A DNA stretch of 64,000 bases from NCBI RefSeq assembly GCF_000335475.2, contig NZ_ANAH02000012.1:22479-86478 (forward strand). The letters are read 5' to 3'. The translations under genes and the position numbers were made by a program. Source of the stretch: Cystobacter fuscus DSM 2262 (lineage in GTDB: Bacteria > Myxococcota > Myxococcia > Myxococcales > Myxococcaceae). Within the stretch, counting starts at the first letter, position 1; the number at the start of each line of letters is the position of its first letter. This document shows positions 39,204 to 47,815 of the stretch, piece by piece. Under the pieces are notes generated by a model, which saw only the letters and a list, made by a program, of their open reading frames with translations, was not told where the DNA came from and did not search any database.

Positions 39204-39833
39204 ATGCAGGCCCACCTGGAGGCCATCTATGGCCTCACCTGCGAGGCCCGGGCGGAGGTCTTCCTGGTGGACTCCGAGGCGGCGCTCCTCCTGGGCTCCA
39301 CCGGCCGCTCCGAGGAGGAGTTGCTCGTGCGCGAGGAGGACGGGGAGGTGGAGGTCGCCCTCTATCTGGCCCCCGCGCTGCTGCGGCGGCTCGAGCCCTA
39401 CGCGGGCGCACCGGTCCACGCCCTGATGGAGCGCGAACTGGACGGCTTCTGCCAGGTCGCCGAGGGCGTCTCCCATTTCGTCTATCTGGCGCATACGGCC
39501 ACCCAGGAGCGGACCGTGTCCCTGTTGGAGCTGGAGGCTCAGGCGGAGGTGGACAAGTTCGCCCTGTGCCTGCTGCACCGCTGGGGGACGGGCGTGCGGG
39601 CCTGGGCCGAGGAGCTGCGCTGGCGGCTGTTCGACCGGGTGTCCTACCGGAGCCGACTGTCCGAGGAGGAGCGCTGGCGCTACCAGGAGGCCAACCGGCT
39701 GTCTCGCAACTTCTGCTCCCGGCTGATGGGGCACGTGGCGTCCCGGCGGTTGGAGCGGTTGTTGTCGGATCTGCGTTACGCGTACCGATTGGGCGCGGAA
39801 GCCAAGTTGCGCCACTTCGCGCAAGTCTCCTGA
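39204..39833 (+). CDS. Conserved protein of unknown function (second of a pair)
   Basis: A 209-residue protein with no signal peptide. The first ~120 residues are alpha/beta (VFLVDSEAALLLG, EVEVALYL) and the remainder is Arg/Leu-rich and helical (RRLERLLSDLRYAYRLGAEAKLRHF). A GTG at 39192 would add four residues. No domain could be assigned with confidence. It probably forms an operon with the preceding gene; the downstream Nudix gene starts 33 nt after its stop and may belong too. Confidence 0.72.
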   Translation: MQAHLEAIYGLTCEARAEVFLVDSEAALLLGSTGRSEEELLVREEDGEVEVALYLAPALLRRLEPYAGAPVHALMERELDGFCQVAEGVSHFVYLAHTATQERTVSLLELEAQAEVDKFALCLLHRWGTGVRAWAEELRWRLFDRVSYRSRLSEEERWRYQEANRLSRNFCSRLMGHVASRRLERLLSDLRYAYRLGAEAKLRHFAQVS

Positions 39834-39866
39834 CCGCGGCGGGTGCTCATCGGTTACGGTGGCATC

Positions 39867-40346
39867 ATGCCCCGTGAGGCCTCCGCCGGAGGAATCGTCG
39901 TTCGAGAACAGGCAGGAGAGCTGGAGGTGGCCGTCATCCGCCCCCATGGTCGCTCCCTGTGGGCGCTGCCCAAGGGACACGTGGACCCCGGGGAGTCCGC
40001 CGAGCAGACCGCGACGCGCGAGGTGTGGGAGGAGACGGGCCTGCGGGCCACGCTCGTCGCGCCGCTGGGGGAGATCCGCTACGTCTACCAGTTCCGTGGC
40101 CAGCGCATCTTCAAGCGCGTCCACTTCTTCCTCTTCCGCTATCACTCGGGCGTGCTCGGTGACATCCAGCACGCGGGACAACGGGTGGAGGTGGACGAGG
40201 CCCGCTGGGTACCGCTCGTGCGCGTGGCCTCGCTCCTGGGCTACAAGGGCGAGAAGGCCATCGCCGCGCGCGCGGCCCGGATGCTGCTGCGCGCGGGCAA
40301 CCCCCTCGCCGTCTCCGGACGACCGCCGGATCAGGGTGATGACTAG
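39867..40346 (+). CDS. Nudix hydrolase
   Basis: A 159-residue NUDIX pyrophosphatase. The Nudix box [23 protein letters not shown] begins near residue 37 and has all conserved positions (G-x5-E-x7-RE-x2-EE-x-G). The N-terminal SAGGIVVRE and the downstream VHFFLFRY strand resemble diadenosine-polyphosphate or nucleotide hydrolases of the MutT/Ap4A type. Substrate is not predictable. ATG 39867 is used; a GTG at 39843 is possible. Its stop overlaps the convergent rpoZ stop by 4 nt. Confidence 0.9.
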   Translation: MPREASAGGIVVREQAGELEVAVIRPHGRSLWALPKGHVDPGESAEQTATREVWEETGLRATLVAPLGEIRYVYQFRGQRIFKRVHFFLFRYHSGVLGDIQHAGQRVEVDEARWVPLVRVASLLGYKGEKAIAARAARMLLRAGNPLAVSGRPPDQGDD

Positions 40347-40582
40347 GCGCCCTTGGGCTCCTTGGAGTACTTGCCGGTGAGGGCCTCGCGCACGTCGCGA
40401 TCGAACTTCACCCGGCCGGTGGCCACCTCGCGCAGCGAGAGCACGGGCGGCTTGTTCTTGGAGATGTCGATGATGGGGCGGGCGCCGGCCATCAGCTGAC
40501 GGGCGCGCTTGGCCGCCAGCAGCACGAGCGCGAAGCGGTTGTCGACCAGGGGGAGGCAGTCTTCGACTGTGACGCGAGCCAT
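40343..40582 (-). CDS. rpoZ: RNA polymerase omega subunit
   Basis: A 79-residue omega subunit that helps assemble RNA polymerase by binding beta prime, and in many bacteria contributes to ppGpp response. The core [29 protein letters not shown] and the later ALREV-like segment [10 protein letters not shown] are family features. Length is typical. It is convergent with the Nudix gene and overlaps it by 4 nt. No gmk or spoT homologue lies next to it in this window. Confidence 0.94.
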   Translation of the reverse strand: MARVTVEDCLPLVDNRFALVLLAAKRARQLMAGARPIIDISKNKPPVLSLREVATGRVKFDRDVREALTGKYSKEPKGA

Positions 40583-40739
40583 GGTACAGGGGTCCTTCGC
40601 TGAATACCGAGGGGAAGAGACCCAACGTAGAGAGTGACTCCCACCGAGTCAAGGACGGATGCCCGGGAGGGCAGGTGGGCGGGGTGGCCCCTGCTCGGAA
40701 CCCGAAGTGTGTTATTCTTTCCTGTTTTCGAGGGAAGAC

Positions 40740-42110
40740 ATGACTTGCTCCGTCGCCCCCGCGTTGGCCACCGAGACAGTCACGACCCACACGGGCGGGT
40801 GGAGGGCGGTGTGGACTCCGCGCTCGCTCTGGGGACTGGTGGCGCTCCTGCTGGGCACCGGCTGGGCCGACGTCTTCTACCTGGGCCGCTTCAGCGCGTG
40901 GGCGCTGGGCCTCCGACTGGCGTGGGCCGCCCTCCTCGTGGTGATGAGGTTCCTGCCCGACGGCTCTCCCGCGTGGAACCGCGCGACGCTGTACTTCTTC
41001 GTGCTCGGCTCGACGTCCTGCATGGTGGGGCTGGCTGGTGTCATGGGGGGAGTGGGGACTCCCTACTTCGTTCTGGTGGCCACCATGCCCCTGAGCGTGG
41101 GCCTCGGCCTGTCCCTGTGGCGGGACCGGGGCGCCATCTTCCTCTGTGGCGCGGCATGCTTCGCGGGCAGCCTGCTGCTCGTGCGCCACGCCCAGCGGCC
41201 CTGGGTCGAGTCGGCGTTCTGGCTGATGCTCATGGTGTGCACGACGCTCGTCGCCGACTTCCTCTGCTCGCGCGTGTCCCATGCCTTGAACGTGGAGCAG
41301 GGCATCCGCAGCGAGCGCGCGCGCCGCGAGGCCCTGGAGGCGCTGACGCTCAGTGAGCACCGGCGGGCCCAGGCCGAGAAGCTGGCGCTCGTGGGGCAGT
41401 TGTCGGCGGGGGTGGCGCACGAGATCAACAACCCGCTGGCCTACGTGGGCTCCAACGTGGACCACGTGCGCGAGGAATTGCTGGCGCCGCACGAGGTGGA
41501 CCGCGAGGCGCTGGCCGACGTGCTCGCCGAGACGCGCCTGGGCGTGCGGCACATCCAGCAGATCGTCGCGGACCTGAAGGGGTTCGCGCGCATGGAAGCC
41601 CAGGAGCCCGCGGACTGCTCGCTGGCGGAAGTGGTGGCCGATGCCATGAAGCTGGCCTCGCTCCGGCTCAAGCACGTGGCGTGGCTGCACATCGACGTGC
41701 CCGTGGAGCTGCCGAGGATCTTCGCCGTGCGCCAGCGCCTGGTGCAGGTGGTGATCAACCTGCTCGTCAACGCCGGCGATGCGCTGGAGACGCACCGGGC
41801 CGGTGGGGGCGAGGTGCGGGTGACGGGCCGCCTCGGGGAGGCGCACGTGGCGTTGCTCGTCGAGGACAATGGGCCGGGCATCCCTCCCGAGGTGCTGCCC
41901 CGGCTCTTCGAGCCCTTCTTCACGACCAAGGGGCCCGACAAGGGCATGGGCCTGGGGCTCAACCTGTCACGCGAGCTGGTGGCCCAGTTCGGCGGACGGC
42001 TCACCGCGACCAACCGCCCGGAGGGCGGGGCCCGTCTGTGCCTCGAAATGCCCGTGGGCGACACCGCGGGTGCTGCTTCTTTCCAAAGGCCGACACCCTC
42101 CCTCGAGTGA
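40740..42110 (+). CDS. Membrane-bound sensor histidine kinase
   Basis: A 456-residue kinase. About six hydrophobic segments fill residues ~27-185, with no obvious periplasmic sensor, so the stimulus may be membrane-borne. A short coiled linker (~190-215) leads to the dimerisation/phosphoacceptor helix with H227 in GVAHEINNPLAYVGSN. The HATPase domain shows the N box (INLLVNAGDAL), the G1 box (VEDNGPGIP), the F box (FEPFFTTK) and the G2 box (GMGLGLNLS). ATG 40740 follows GAGGGAA. No response regulator is adjacent, so it is an orphan kinase. Confidence 0.9.
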   Translation: MTCSVAPALATETVTTHTGGWRAVWTPRSLWGLVALLLGTGWADVFYLGRFSAWALGLRLAWAALLVVMRFLPDGSPAWNRATLYFFVLGSTSCMVGLAGVMGGVGTPYFVLVATMPLSVGLGLSLWRDRGAIFLCGAACFAGSLLLVRHAQRPWVESAFWLMLMVCTTLVADFLCSRVSHALNVEQGIRSERARREALEALTLSEHRRAQAEKLALVGQLSAGVAHEINNPLAYVGSNVDHVREELLAPHEVDREALADVLAETRLGVRHIQQIVADLKGFARMEAQEPADCSLAEVVADAMKLASLRLKHVAWLHIDVPVELPRIFAVRQRLVQVVINLLVNAGDALETHRAGGGEVRVTGRLGEAHVALLVEDNGPGIPPEVLPRLFEPFFTTKGPDKGMGLGLNLSRELVAQFGGRLTATNRPEGGARLCLEMPVGDTAGAASFQRPTPSLE

Positions 42111-42192
42111 GGGGATGACTCGGTGCCCGGCGTGCGGATGATGAGAGCGCGTTCCGGGAGGTGTGTGGATGGGGCATGTGCGCGAAGGCGCG

Positions 42193-43572
42193 ATGGCCGC
42201 GGATGGGTCCGTCTCCAAGGTGGTCTTGATCTCCTCGGTGGCGGCCCTGGGCGGCTTCCTGTTCGGCTACGACACGGCCGTCATCAACGGGGCCGTGGGG
42301 GCCCTGGCGTCCACCTTCCAGGCCAGCGACACCGCCATCGGCCTGACCGTGTCCTCGGCGCTGCTCGGCTCGGCCGTGGGGGCGTTCGTGGGCGGTCAGA
42401 TGGCGGACCGCCTGGGACGCATCCGGGTGATGGTGGTGGCCTCCATCCTCTTCTCCGTGAGCACGGTGGGCTCGGGGCTCGCCTTCGGGCTCGTGGACCT
42501 GAGCCTGTGGCGGCTGGTGGGCGGCATCGCCGTGGGCATCGCCAGCGTCATCGCTCCCGCCTACATCGCGGAGATCGCTCCCGCCCACCTCCGGGGCCGG
42601 CTCGGCTCGCTGCAGCAGTTGGCGATCGTCACGGGCATCTTCGCCGCGCTGCTCGTCGACTACGGCATCGCCGCCGGGGCGGGCTCGGCGGAGAACCCCT
42701 ACTGGTTCGGGCTGTCCGCGTGGCGCTGGATGCTCTTGTCCGAGCTGCCCGTCGCCGTGGCCTATGGCGTGGGCGCCCTCATGATTCCCGAGTCCCCACG
42801 CTACCTCGTCGCCAGGCGCCAGGAGGCCAAGGCGCTCACCGTGCTGCGCACCGTGCTGGGCCGCGGCGCCGAGGCGAAGATGGTGGAGATCCGCCGCACG
42901 CTCTCCACCGAGGATCACGGCCACTTGAAGGATCTGCGCGGGCGCTTCGGCCTGCTGCCCATCGTCTGGATGGGCATCGGCCTGTCGGTCTTCCAGCAGT
43001 TCGTCGGCATCAACGTCATCTTCTACTACTCGAGCGTCCTCTGGCAGGCGGTGGGGTTCTCGGAGCAGAACTCGCTCATCATCACCGTCATCACCAGCGT
43101 CACCAACATCGTCACCACGTTCATCGCCATCGCCACGGTGGACCGCTTCGGGCGCAAGCCCCTGCTCATCATCGGCTCGGTGGGCATGGCGCTGACGCTC
43201 GGGACGATGGCGTTCGTGTTCGGCTCGGCGCCGCTCGATGCCTCGGGCGCTCCCGTGCTCCAGGGCTCCGCGGGCACCCTCGCCCTCGTCGCCGCCAACC
43301 TCTATGTCTTCTGCTTCGGCATGTCGTGGGGTCCGGTGGTGTGGGTGCTGCTCGGGGAGATGTTCAACAACCGCATCCGCGCCCAGGCCCTGGCGCTCGC
43401 CGGCTCCGCGCAGTGGGTCGCCAACTTCCTCGTCTCCGCCACCTTCCCCAGCCTGCGCACGGCGGGGTTGGGCATCGCCTACGGCCTGTACACCGCGGCG
43501 GCGGCGGCCTCGCTCTTCTTCGTCGTCTTCTTCATCCGCGAGACCAAGGGCAAGGAGCTGGAGGACATGTGA
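42193..43572 (+). CDS. Sugar porter (MFS) transporter
   Basis: A 459-residue major-facilitator transporter of the sugar/H+ symporter subfamily with about 12 membrane helices. Family motifs are present: FGYDTAVINGAV in helix 1, DRLGRIRVM after helix 2, PESPRYLVARR at the end of the N-terminal half, QQFVGINVIFYYSS in helix 7, DRFGRKPLLI, and the terminal RETKGKELEDM. The QQ-GIN motif in helix 7 is typical for hexose or pentose recognition. ATG 42193 is preferred; an ATG at 42169 would add eight residues. It is a single-gene unit, convergent with a lipoprotein gene. Confidence 0.92.
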   Translation: MAADGSVSKVVLISSVAALGGFLFGYDTAVINGAVGALASTFQASDTAIGLTVSSALLGSAVGAFVGGQMADRLGRIRVMVVASILFSVSTVGSGLAFGLVDLSLWRLVGGIAVGIASVIAPAYIAEIAPAHLRGRLGSLQQLAIVTGIFAALLVDYGIAAGAGSAENPYWFGLSAWRWMLLSELPVAVAYGVGALMIPESPRYLVARRQEAKALTVLRTVLGRGAEAKMVEIRRTLSTEDHGHLKDLRGRFGLLPIVWMGIGLSVFQQFVGINVIFYYSSVLWQAVGFSEQNSLIITVITSVTNIVTTFIAIATVDRFGRKPLLIIGSVGMALTLGTMAFVFGSAPLDASGAPVLQGSAGTLALVAANLYVFCFGMSWGPVVWVLLGEMFNNRIRAQALALAGSAQWVANFLVSATFPSLRTAGLGIAYGLYTAAAAASLFFVVFFIRETKGKELEDM

Positions 43573-43581
43573 GCCGCGGCC

Positions 43582-44556
43582 TCAGGGCCCCAGCGCGGAG
43601 ACGTCCGGACACGCCTCGGGACTGCCTTCCGGAGCCGCGTTCCAGCTGCGCTGGCGGTAGGTGAGTTGGAAGCCCGTGTCCCAGCACTCCACCTGGGTCT
43701 CCTCGAGGCCCTCGGTCACGTCCCCCCCCGTCACCTCCGCGCGGGCCACCCCGGCCCCGTCCCGCGTCCATCGGCTGAGGACGGACAGATCCTCGCGCCG
43801 CTCGCCCGGCAGGAGGTCGGCCCGGAGGAAGAACCTCATTTCCCCGAGCCCGTCGGGCAACTGGCGGTAGGTGTACTGGAACTCCCGCTTGGCCTGGGCG
43901 GAGACGAAGTTCATCTCCACGCGCAGGGGCAGTGTGCGCGTCTGATAGACGATGTCCAACCGCTCCTGGGTCGAGAGCCACTCCTGCCCCTGTTCCGAGA
44001 TCCACCCCAGATCGAAGCCATTGGCGACCGCCGCTCCGATCTGAAGGTGCACCGCTCCCGTTCCCCGGCGCAGGCCTCCGTCCGCCTGGAAGATGCCCTC
44101 CAGGAAGGTCCACCAGCCCGCCTCGCCCGAGCCGGTGCGCCGCACCTCGAGCCGGTAGTCGAAGACGCGGCCCTTGCGAGTCATCAAGAGGCGCACCTCG
44201 TGGGTTCCAGACGCGTCGAGCGTCATGGGCCCCCAGATCCGCTTGCCCAGGGCGCGTGTCGTCGGGGGCTCGGTCTGGATCAGCTCCAGGCGCGACAGCA
44301 GGGCATCCAGCCCCGCGTTGAAGATGTCCGAGGCATCGTGGGTGTTGAGATAGAACTGCGAGGCCTCTCCCACGGCGAGCCGGGCCACGCGTTGCCCCGG
44401 GCCCCTGGTGCCGGCGCGCTCCTCGCTTCCAGGCAGCCGGGCCATCAGATCCTCGCGCGCGGGCAGGGCGTTGAGGAACTCGAGGTCGTCGTTGGAGAAG
44501 TTGCCCACACAGGCGCTGGCGGCACAGCCCAGCAGCAAGAGCCAGAGGGTTCGCAT
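43582..44556 (-). CDS. Lipoprotein, last gene of the sigma-caspase operon
   Basis: A 324-residue lipoprotein: signal MRTLWLLLLGCAASAC with the lipobox at ASAC. The body is beta-rich, with alternating hydrophobic strands from ~110 to 300 (RVFDYRLEVRRTGSGEAGWWTF, at ~133-154). Two late cysteines (ECWD and EACPD) may pair. No enzymatic motif or known domain. It starts 14 nt after the caspase-barrel stop and is almost certainly cotranscribed, so it may be an outer-membrane partner of that protein. Confidence 0.75.
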   Translation of the reverse strand: MRTLWLLLLGCAASACVGNFSNDDLEFLNALPAREDLMARLPGSEERAGTRGPGQRVARLAVGEASQFYLNTHDASDIFNAGLDALLSRLELIQTEPPTTRALGKRIWGPMTLDASGTHEVRLLMTRKGRVFDYRLEVRRTGSGEAGWWTFLEGIFQADGGLRRGTGAVHLQIGAAVANGFDLGWISEQGQEWLSTQERLDIVYQTRTLPLRVEMNFVSAQAKREFQYTYRQLPDGLGEMRFFLRADLLPGERREDLSVLSRWTRDGAGVARAEVTGGDVTEGLEETQVECWDTGFQLTYRQRSWNAAPEGSPEACPDVSALGP

Positions 44557-44570
44557 GACACGCTCCCGAT

Positions 44571-46172
44571 TCACAGCCGGAACGTGACGAGTGCCCCGAG
44601 TTCCCAGTAGCCCAGGGAGCGTTGCTCGTCGACGTTGTAGAGGAGGTAATGGACGCGGGCGCGTCCGGTGAGTTCGATGTGGTGGGTCAGCGGCCAGCGC
44701 ACCCCCGCCATCAGCCCGGGGGTGACCACCCCGTAGAACTGGGTCGGCAGGCGCGTGTCCGTGAAGTCGCGAACCATGACCGAGTAGGCCAGACGCGCGC
44801 CCAGGAACGGGCTCGCGCGGCCGAGGGGCCACTCGCGCACGAACGACGTGCCCACGTTGAGCAGCGAGTAGCGGTAGAGCGGCCCCGACAGCGTGGGCAG
44901 CGCCAGCGTGGCCTGCCGCGAGCCGAAGGACAGATCGACGTCCCAGCGCCAGTCCTCGTGGAAGTAGTGGTGCAGGCTCGCCTCCAGCCCCAGCATCGGC
45001 GTGGAGAGGAAGAGGTTGTCGCGCGTGGGTGAGTCGAAGAAGGAGTGGTAGCCGCCGCTGAGCCCCAGCGTCCAATAGGCGCGCCGCGTGCGCGTCTGGT
45101 ACGGCGCGCCCTTCACCGGATCATCCGAGAAGGGCGCGTCGCGCAGGCTCGACTCGTCGAGCACCGTGGTGCTCCCGCGACGCACCTCCGCCTCGCCGAT
45201 GCGCAGCCGGTCCGCCAGTCTGCGCTTCACCGTGTAGCGGCCCGGCCCCAGCGCGAGCCTGCGCTCGGTGTCCGCCGCCTTGTCCACCTCGGCGACCACC
45301 AGGCCCAGGGGGCTCACGAAGTAATAGGCGCCCGCGGGCGCGCCACCCGGCAACAGCACGCCCTCGTCGTGTCCCCGGAGGTCCGTCAGCACCAGGTCCC
45401 CCTGGCCCGACAGGTCGTAGCTGAAGGTGGGGTGCTGCGCTCCGGCGCCGCTGTCGGCGGTGTCCGCCACCGTGCGCGCATAGGCATGGGAGTAGGCCTC
45501 GAAGAGCGTCACCTGCCCGTCCCCCGAGCGATCCGCGTCTCCCAGCAGGCCGCTGAAGAGGTGGTGGGTGAAGTAGCTGCCCCCCAGCAGATCCGACTCC
45601 TGGGAGTCCTCGTCCGCCGAGCTGGAGGTGAGTAGGACGAGCCCCCGGGCGACCTGGGCCGGGCCCGTGTCGATGGCGAAGGCGGGCGCGCGCCGGGCGC
45701 CCTTCGTGCGGGTGAGCGACCCCGAGCGGCACGCATCCAGGATGGCGATGCGGATGTCCACGGGCGAGGCCTCCAGTCGGCGCTTGAGCGCCTCCAGCTC
45801 CAGCACCCCCTCGCCCATGCGCAGCGCGCCGTCCTTCGCGTGGCCTGAATAGTAGAGGATGAGCTCGGTGCGCTCGCCCCGGGCCCGCGCTACCCGGGCC
45901 TGGGCCTCCACCTCGGCGAGCGCCCGCAGGAAGTCCTCGGGCTCCTCGTCCAGCAGCAGCCGCGAATCTCCGGGTGCCACCCCGCCCAGCCGCGACAGCA
46001 GGCCCAGCATCGTCCGGGCATCCTGCCGCGCGAAGCGCAGCGGCCGGGTGCCCGCGCCCCCCTCGTCATTGCCCGCCGCCAGCGCGAAGCGGCGCGTGGG
46101 GACGGCGCCCGCGGCGCTCGCCAGGAGCAGCCCCAGGAGCACTCCCCAGGCGGACAGGCCCAGACGCCTCAT
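44571..46172 (-). CDS. Secreted caspase-family protease fused to an outer-membrane-type beta barrel
   Basis: A 533-residue protein. Residues 1-23 are a Sec signal (…SAAGA). Residues ~28-250 form a C14 caspase/metacaspase domain with the His/Cys dyad H111 (YYSGH) and C148 (DACRSG), and an aspartate-rich DADRSGDGQV loop near 216 as seen in other bacterial caspases. A linker with a beta-sandwich-like segment follows (~265-340). The last ~185 residues are alternating aromatic/hydrophobic strands (for example GYHSFFDSPTRDNLFLSTP) ending ...VTFRL, as in a small outer-membrane barrel. The ATG overlaps the anti-sigma stop (ATGA). An exported caspase is inferred; its substrate is unknown. Confidence 0.85.
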   Translation of the reverse strand: MRRLGLSAWGVLLGLLLASAAGAVPTRRFALAAGNDEGGAGTRPLRFARQDARTMLGLLSRLGGVAPGDSRLLLDEEPEDFLRALAEVEAQARVARARGERTELILYYSGHAKDGALRMGEGVLELEALKRRLEASPVDIRIAILDACRSGSLTRTKGARRAPAFAIDTGPAQVARGLVLLTSSSADEDSQESDLLGGSYFTHHLFSGLLGDADRSGDGQVTLFEAYSHAYARTVADTADSGAGAQHPTFSYDLSGQGDLVLTDLRGHDEGVLLPGGAPAGAYYFVSPLGLVVAEVDKAADTERRLALGPGRYTVKRRLADRLRIGEAEVRRGSTTVLDESSLRDAPFSDDPVKGAPYQTRTRRAYWTLGLSGGYHSFFDSPTRDNLFLSTPMLGLEASLHHYFHEDWRWDVDLSFGSRQATLALPTLSGPLYRYSLLNVGTSFVREWPLGRASPFLGARLAYSVMVRDFTDTRLPTQFYGVVTPGLMAGVRWPLTHHIELTGRARVHYLLYNVDEQRSLGYWELGALVTFRL

Positions 46173-46924
46173 GGCTTGTGCAGCACCCAGTCGATTTCCT
46201 CCCCACCCAGCTCCAGGGGCCCCATCTCCGAGACCTGGTGGCCCGCCTCCTCCCAGGCGCGAAGCGCTCGCGCCGCCACCACCTCCAGCTCCAGGGGCTC
46301 GCTGGACAGCAGCACCATCACCCGCTCATTGCCCGTCCCCGTGAAGCGCACGCTGTCGGGCAGCCAGTGCCGTCCGTCTCCCGGCTCCACGCGCAGGCTG
46401 CGCTGATCCTCGGTGGTGTACAGCGGGGAGACCTCCCCGGTGTCGTCCAGCGAGAGGGCGAGGATGAACGCGTGGGGTCCCGCCGTGTAGCCGATCCGCA
46501 CCCGCTCGTTCGGCAGCACCGTCTCCGTGTCCCCGGGGAGCACGGCGCGCTGGGGGCCCTCGCCACCAATGCGCAGGGTCGCCGAGGCGCCACCGCCCTT
46601 GAGCCGGTTGGTGGACTCGGGCTCGAGGAAGGGACGCACCGTCACCGTGAGCAGCACCAGGGCCGCTGCCGCCACCAGCAGGCCGTTGACGCGCGGCCGC
46701 GCGGCGGGCTTCTTCGTCTCCGTCTCCTTCAGGGTGACCCCGGCCGCGAAGCGCTCGAAGGGCACCTGGGCCTCGAAGCGCGCCTGTTCCTCCTCGAGGC
46801 CGTGGAGCACCCGTTGGCACTCCGCGCAGGTGGCGACATGGCTCCGGGCCTGTCGAGCCTCTCCGCCGGGCAGCTCCCCGGCGCGCAGCCGTCGCAGCGT
46901 CCACTCCGTCAGATGAGCGCTCAT
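46169..46924 (-). CDS. Zinc-finger anti-sigma factor with DUF4384-like periplasmic domain
   Basis: A 251-residue single-pass inner-membrane protein. The cytoplasmic N-terminus carries the ZAS motif H29-x3-C33-x2-C36 that grips ECF sigma factors. One membrane segment lies at ~81-97. The periplasmic domain (~110-250) resembles DUF4384: LPNERVRIGYTAGPHAFILALSLDD, then GEVSPLYTTED. DUF4384 is often linked to surface or caspase proteins. It overlaps the sigma gene by 4 nt upstream and the caspase gene by 4 nt downstream. Signal-induced release of the sigma factor is the expected mechanism. Confidence 0.85.
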   Translation of the reverse strand: MSAHLTEWTLRRLRAGELPGGEARQARSHVATCAECQRVLHGLEEEQARFEAQVPFERFAAGVTLKETETKKPAARPRVNGLLVAAAALVLLTVTVRPFLEPESTNRLKGGGASATLRIGGEGPQRAVLPGDTETVLPNERVRIGYTAGPHAFILALSLDDTGEVSPLYTTEDQRSLRVEPGDGRHWLPDSVRFTGTGNERVMVLLSSEPLELEVVAARALRAWEEAGHQVSEMGPLELGGEEIDWVLHKP

Positions 46925-47454
46925 GGAACCTTCAGCTCCTCGTTCGTCAGGGTCGCGAAGCCCTCCAGCCGCCTGCGCACCGTGGGCACCGAGCGGCCCA
47001 GCAGCGCCGCCACCTCTTCCAGCGTCATTCCATCCACCCAGTAGTGCACTACCGCCGCCTGGGTCTCGGGGTCCACCCGGGACAGGAGCGAGCGCACCAG
47101 GTCGCGCGTCTCCAGGGTCCGCTCGCCTCCGTCCCCCTCGGGACGTGCCCGCTCGTCCCGCTCGAACGAGCGGCGCCACGGGGCCTGCTCCGCGCGCAAC
47201 TGGTTGAGGCAGTAGTGGGTGGCGACCTTCATCAACCACGCCAGGGGGGAGTTCGCCAGGCGCAACGACGCCGGCTGCCGCAGGACACGCACGAAGACCT
47301 CCTGCGCCGCGTCCTCCGCCTTCGTGGCGTCCTTCAAGAGAAAGCGGCAGCGTCCGTACACGCTGCCACCGTACGTCTTGTACAGCTCGTGCAGGAAGGC
47401 ATGCCGGTCCTGCGGGCCTCCGTCGATGACCTTCAGGTCCGGTGGGGTCGTCAC
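46921..47454 (-). CDS. ECF-type RNA polymerase sigma factor
   Basis: A ~177-residue group 4 sigma factor. Region 2 spans ~18-80 (ELYKTYGGSVYGRCRFLL, AEDAAQEVFVRVLRQ) and region 4 spans ~120-170 (AVVHYWVDGMTLEEVAALLGRSVPTVRRRLEGF). No ATG fits. GTG 47454 (VTTPPDLKV) is the best start, but the frame is open further upstream, so the start is uncertain. It overlaps the ZAS anti-sigma gene (ATGA) and probably drives its own operon, which includes the caspase-barrel protein. Confidence 0.85.
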   Translation of the reverse strand: MTTPPDLKVIDGGPQDRHAFLHELYKTYGGSVYGRCRFLLKDATKAEDAAQEVFVRVLRQPASLRLANSPLAWLMKVATHYCLNQLRAEQAPWRRSFERDERARPEGDGGERTLETRDLVRSLLSRVDPETQAAVVHYWVDGMTLEEVAALLGRSVPTVRRRLEGFATLTNEELKVP

Positions 47455-47815
47455 TGCCAAGAACTGCCTCGTCTCGCCTCGGGGGGGAGGGCCGAGCCTA
47501 CCCGCCCCGTCCTCGTCACCGTGAGCGACCAGGCGTCCCGCTGGAGCGGCTCCTGGCGCCCTGGACGGAGGTGTCTCCGTCCACGGCGATGGGTGGGTCC
47601 TCGTCACGAGCGTCTCCCCTCGAAGTCTGCCCGGCCCTGGGGTGCGCGCGGCTCGTTCGCTGGAAGAGACACCGTGGCCCCGAAAAACGAAAAGCGGCCC
47701 GGACGAAAACTGAAAGCGTAGGGATTTCGAGCCCTTGGGAACACGCCCGCCTGCCCTCCAAGCGGACCTGGGTCCAATTTCGACGGGGGTCCGCCCCGTC
47801 CCTAGCTTTCCCCCC
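47455..47815. other. Divergent intergenic region upstream of the sigma operon
   Basis: About 360 bp between the sigma factor gene (minus) and the nucleotidyltransferase gene (plus). It contains three CGAAAA-type short repeats near 47681-47710 and otherwise GC-rich DNA. An ECF promoter is expected here but no convincing GGAAC/CGTC pair with correct spacing was found. Confidence 0.5.

Noticed and set aside
44571..47454. Caspase operon as an abortive-infection defence system
   Set aside because: The caspase carries a secretion signal and a barrel-like C-terminus and is ruled by an ECF/anti-sigma pair, which points to an envelope role rather than cytosolic phage sensing.
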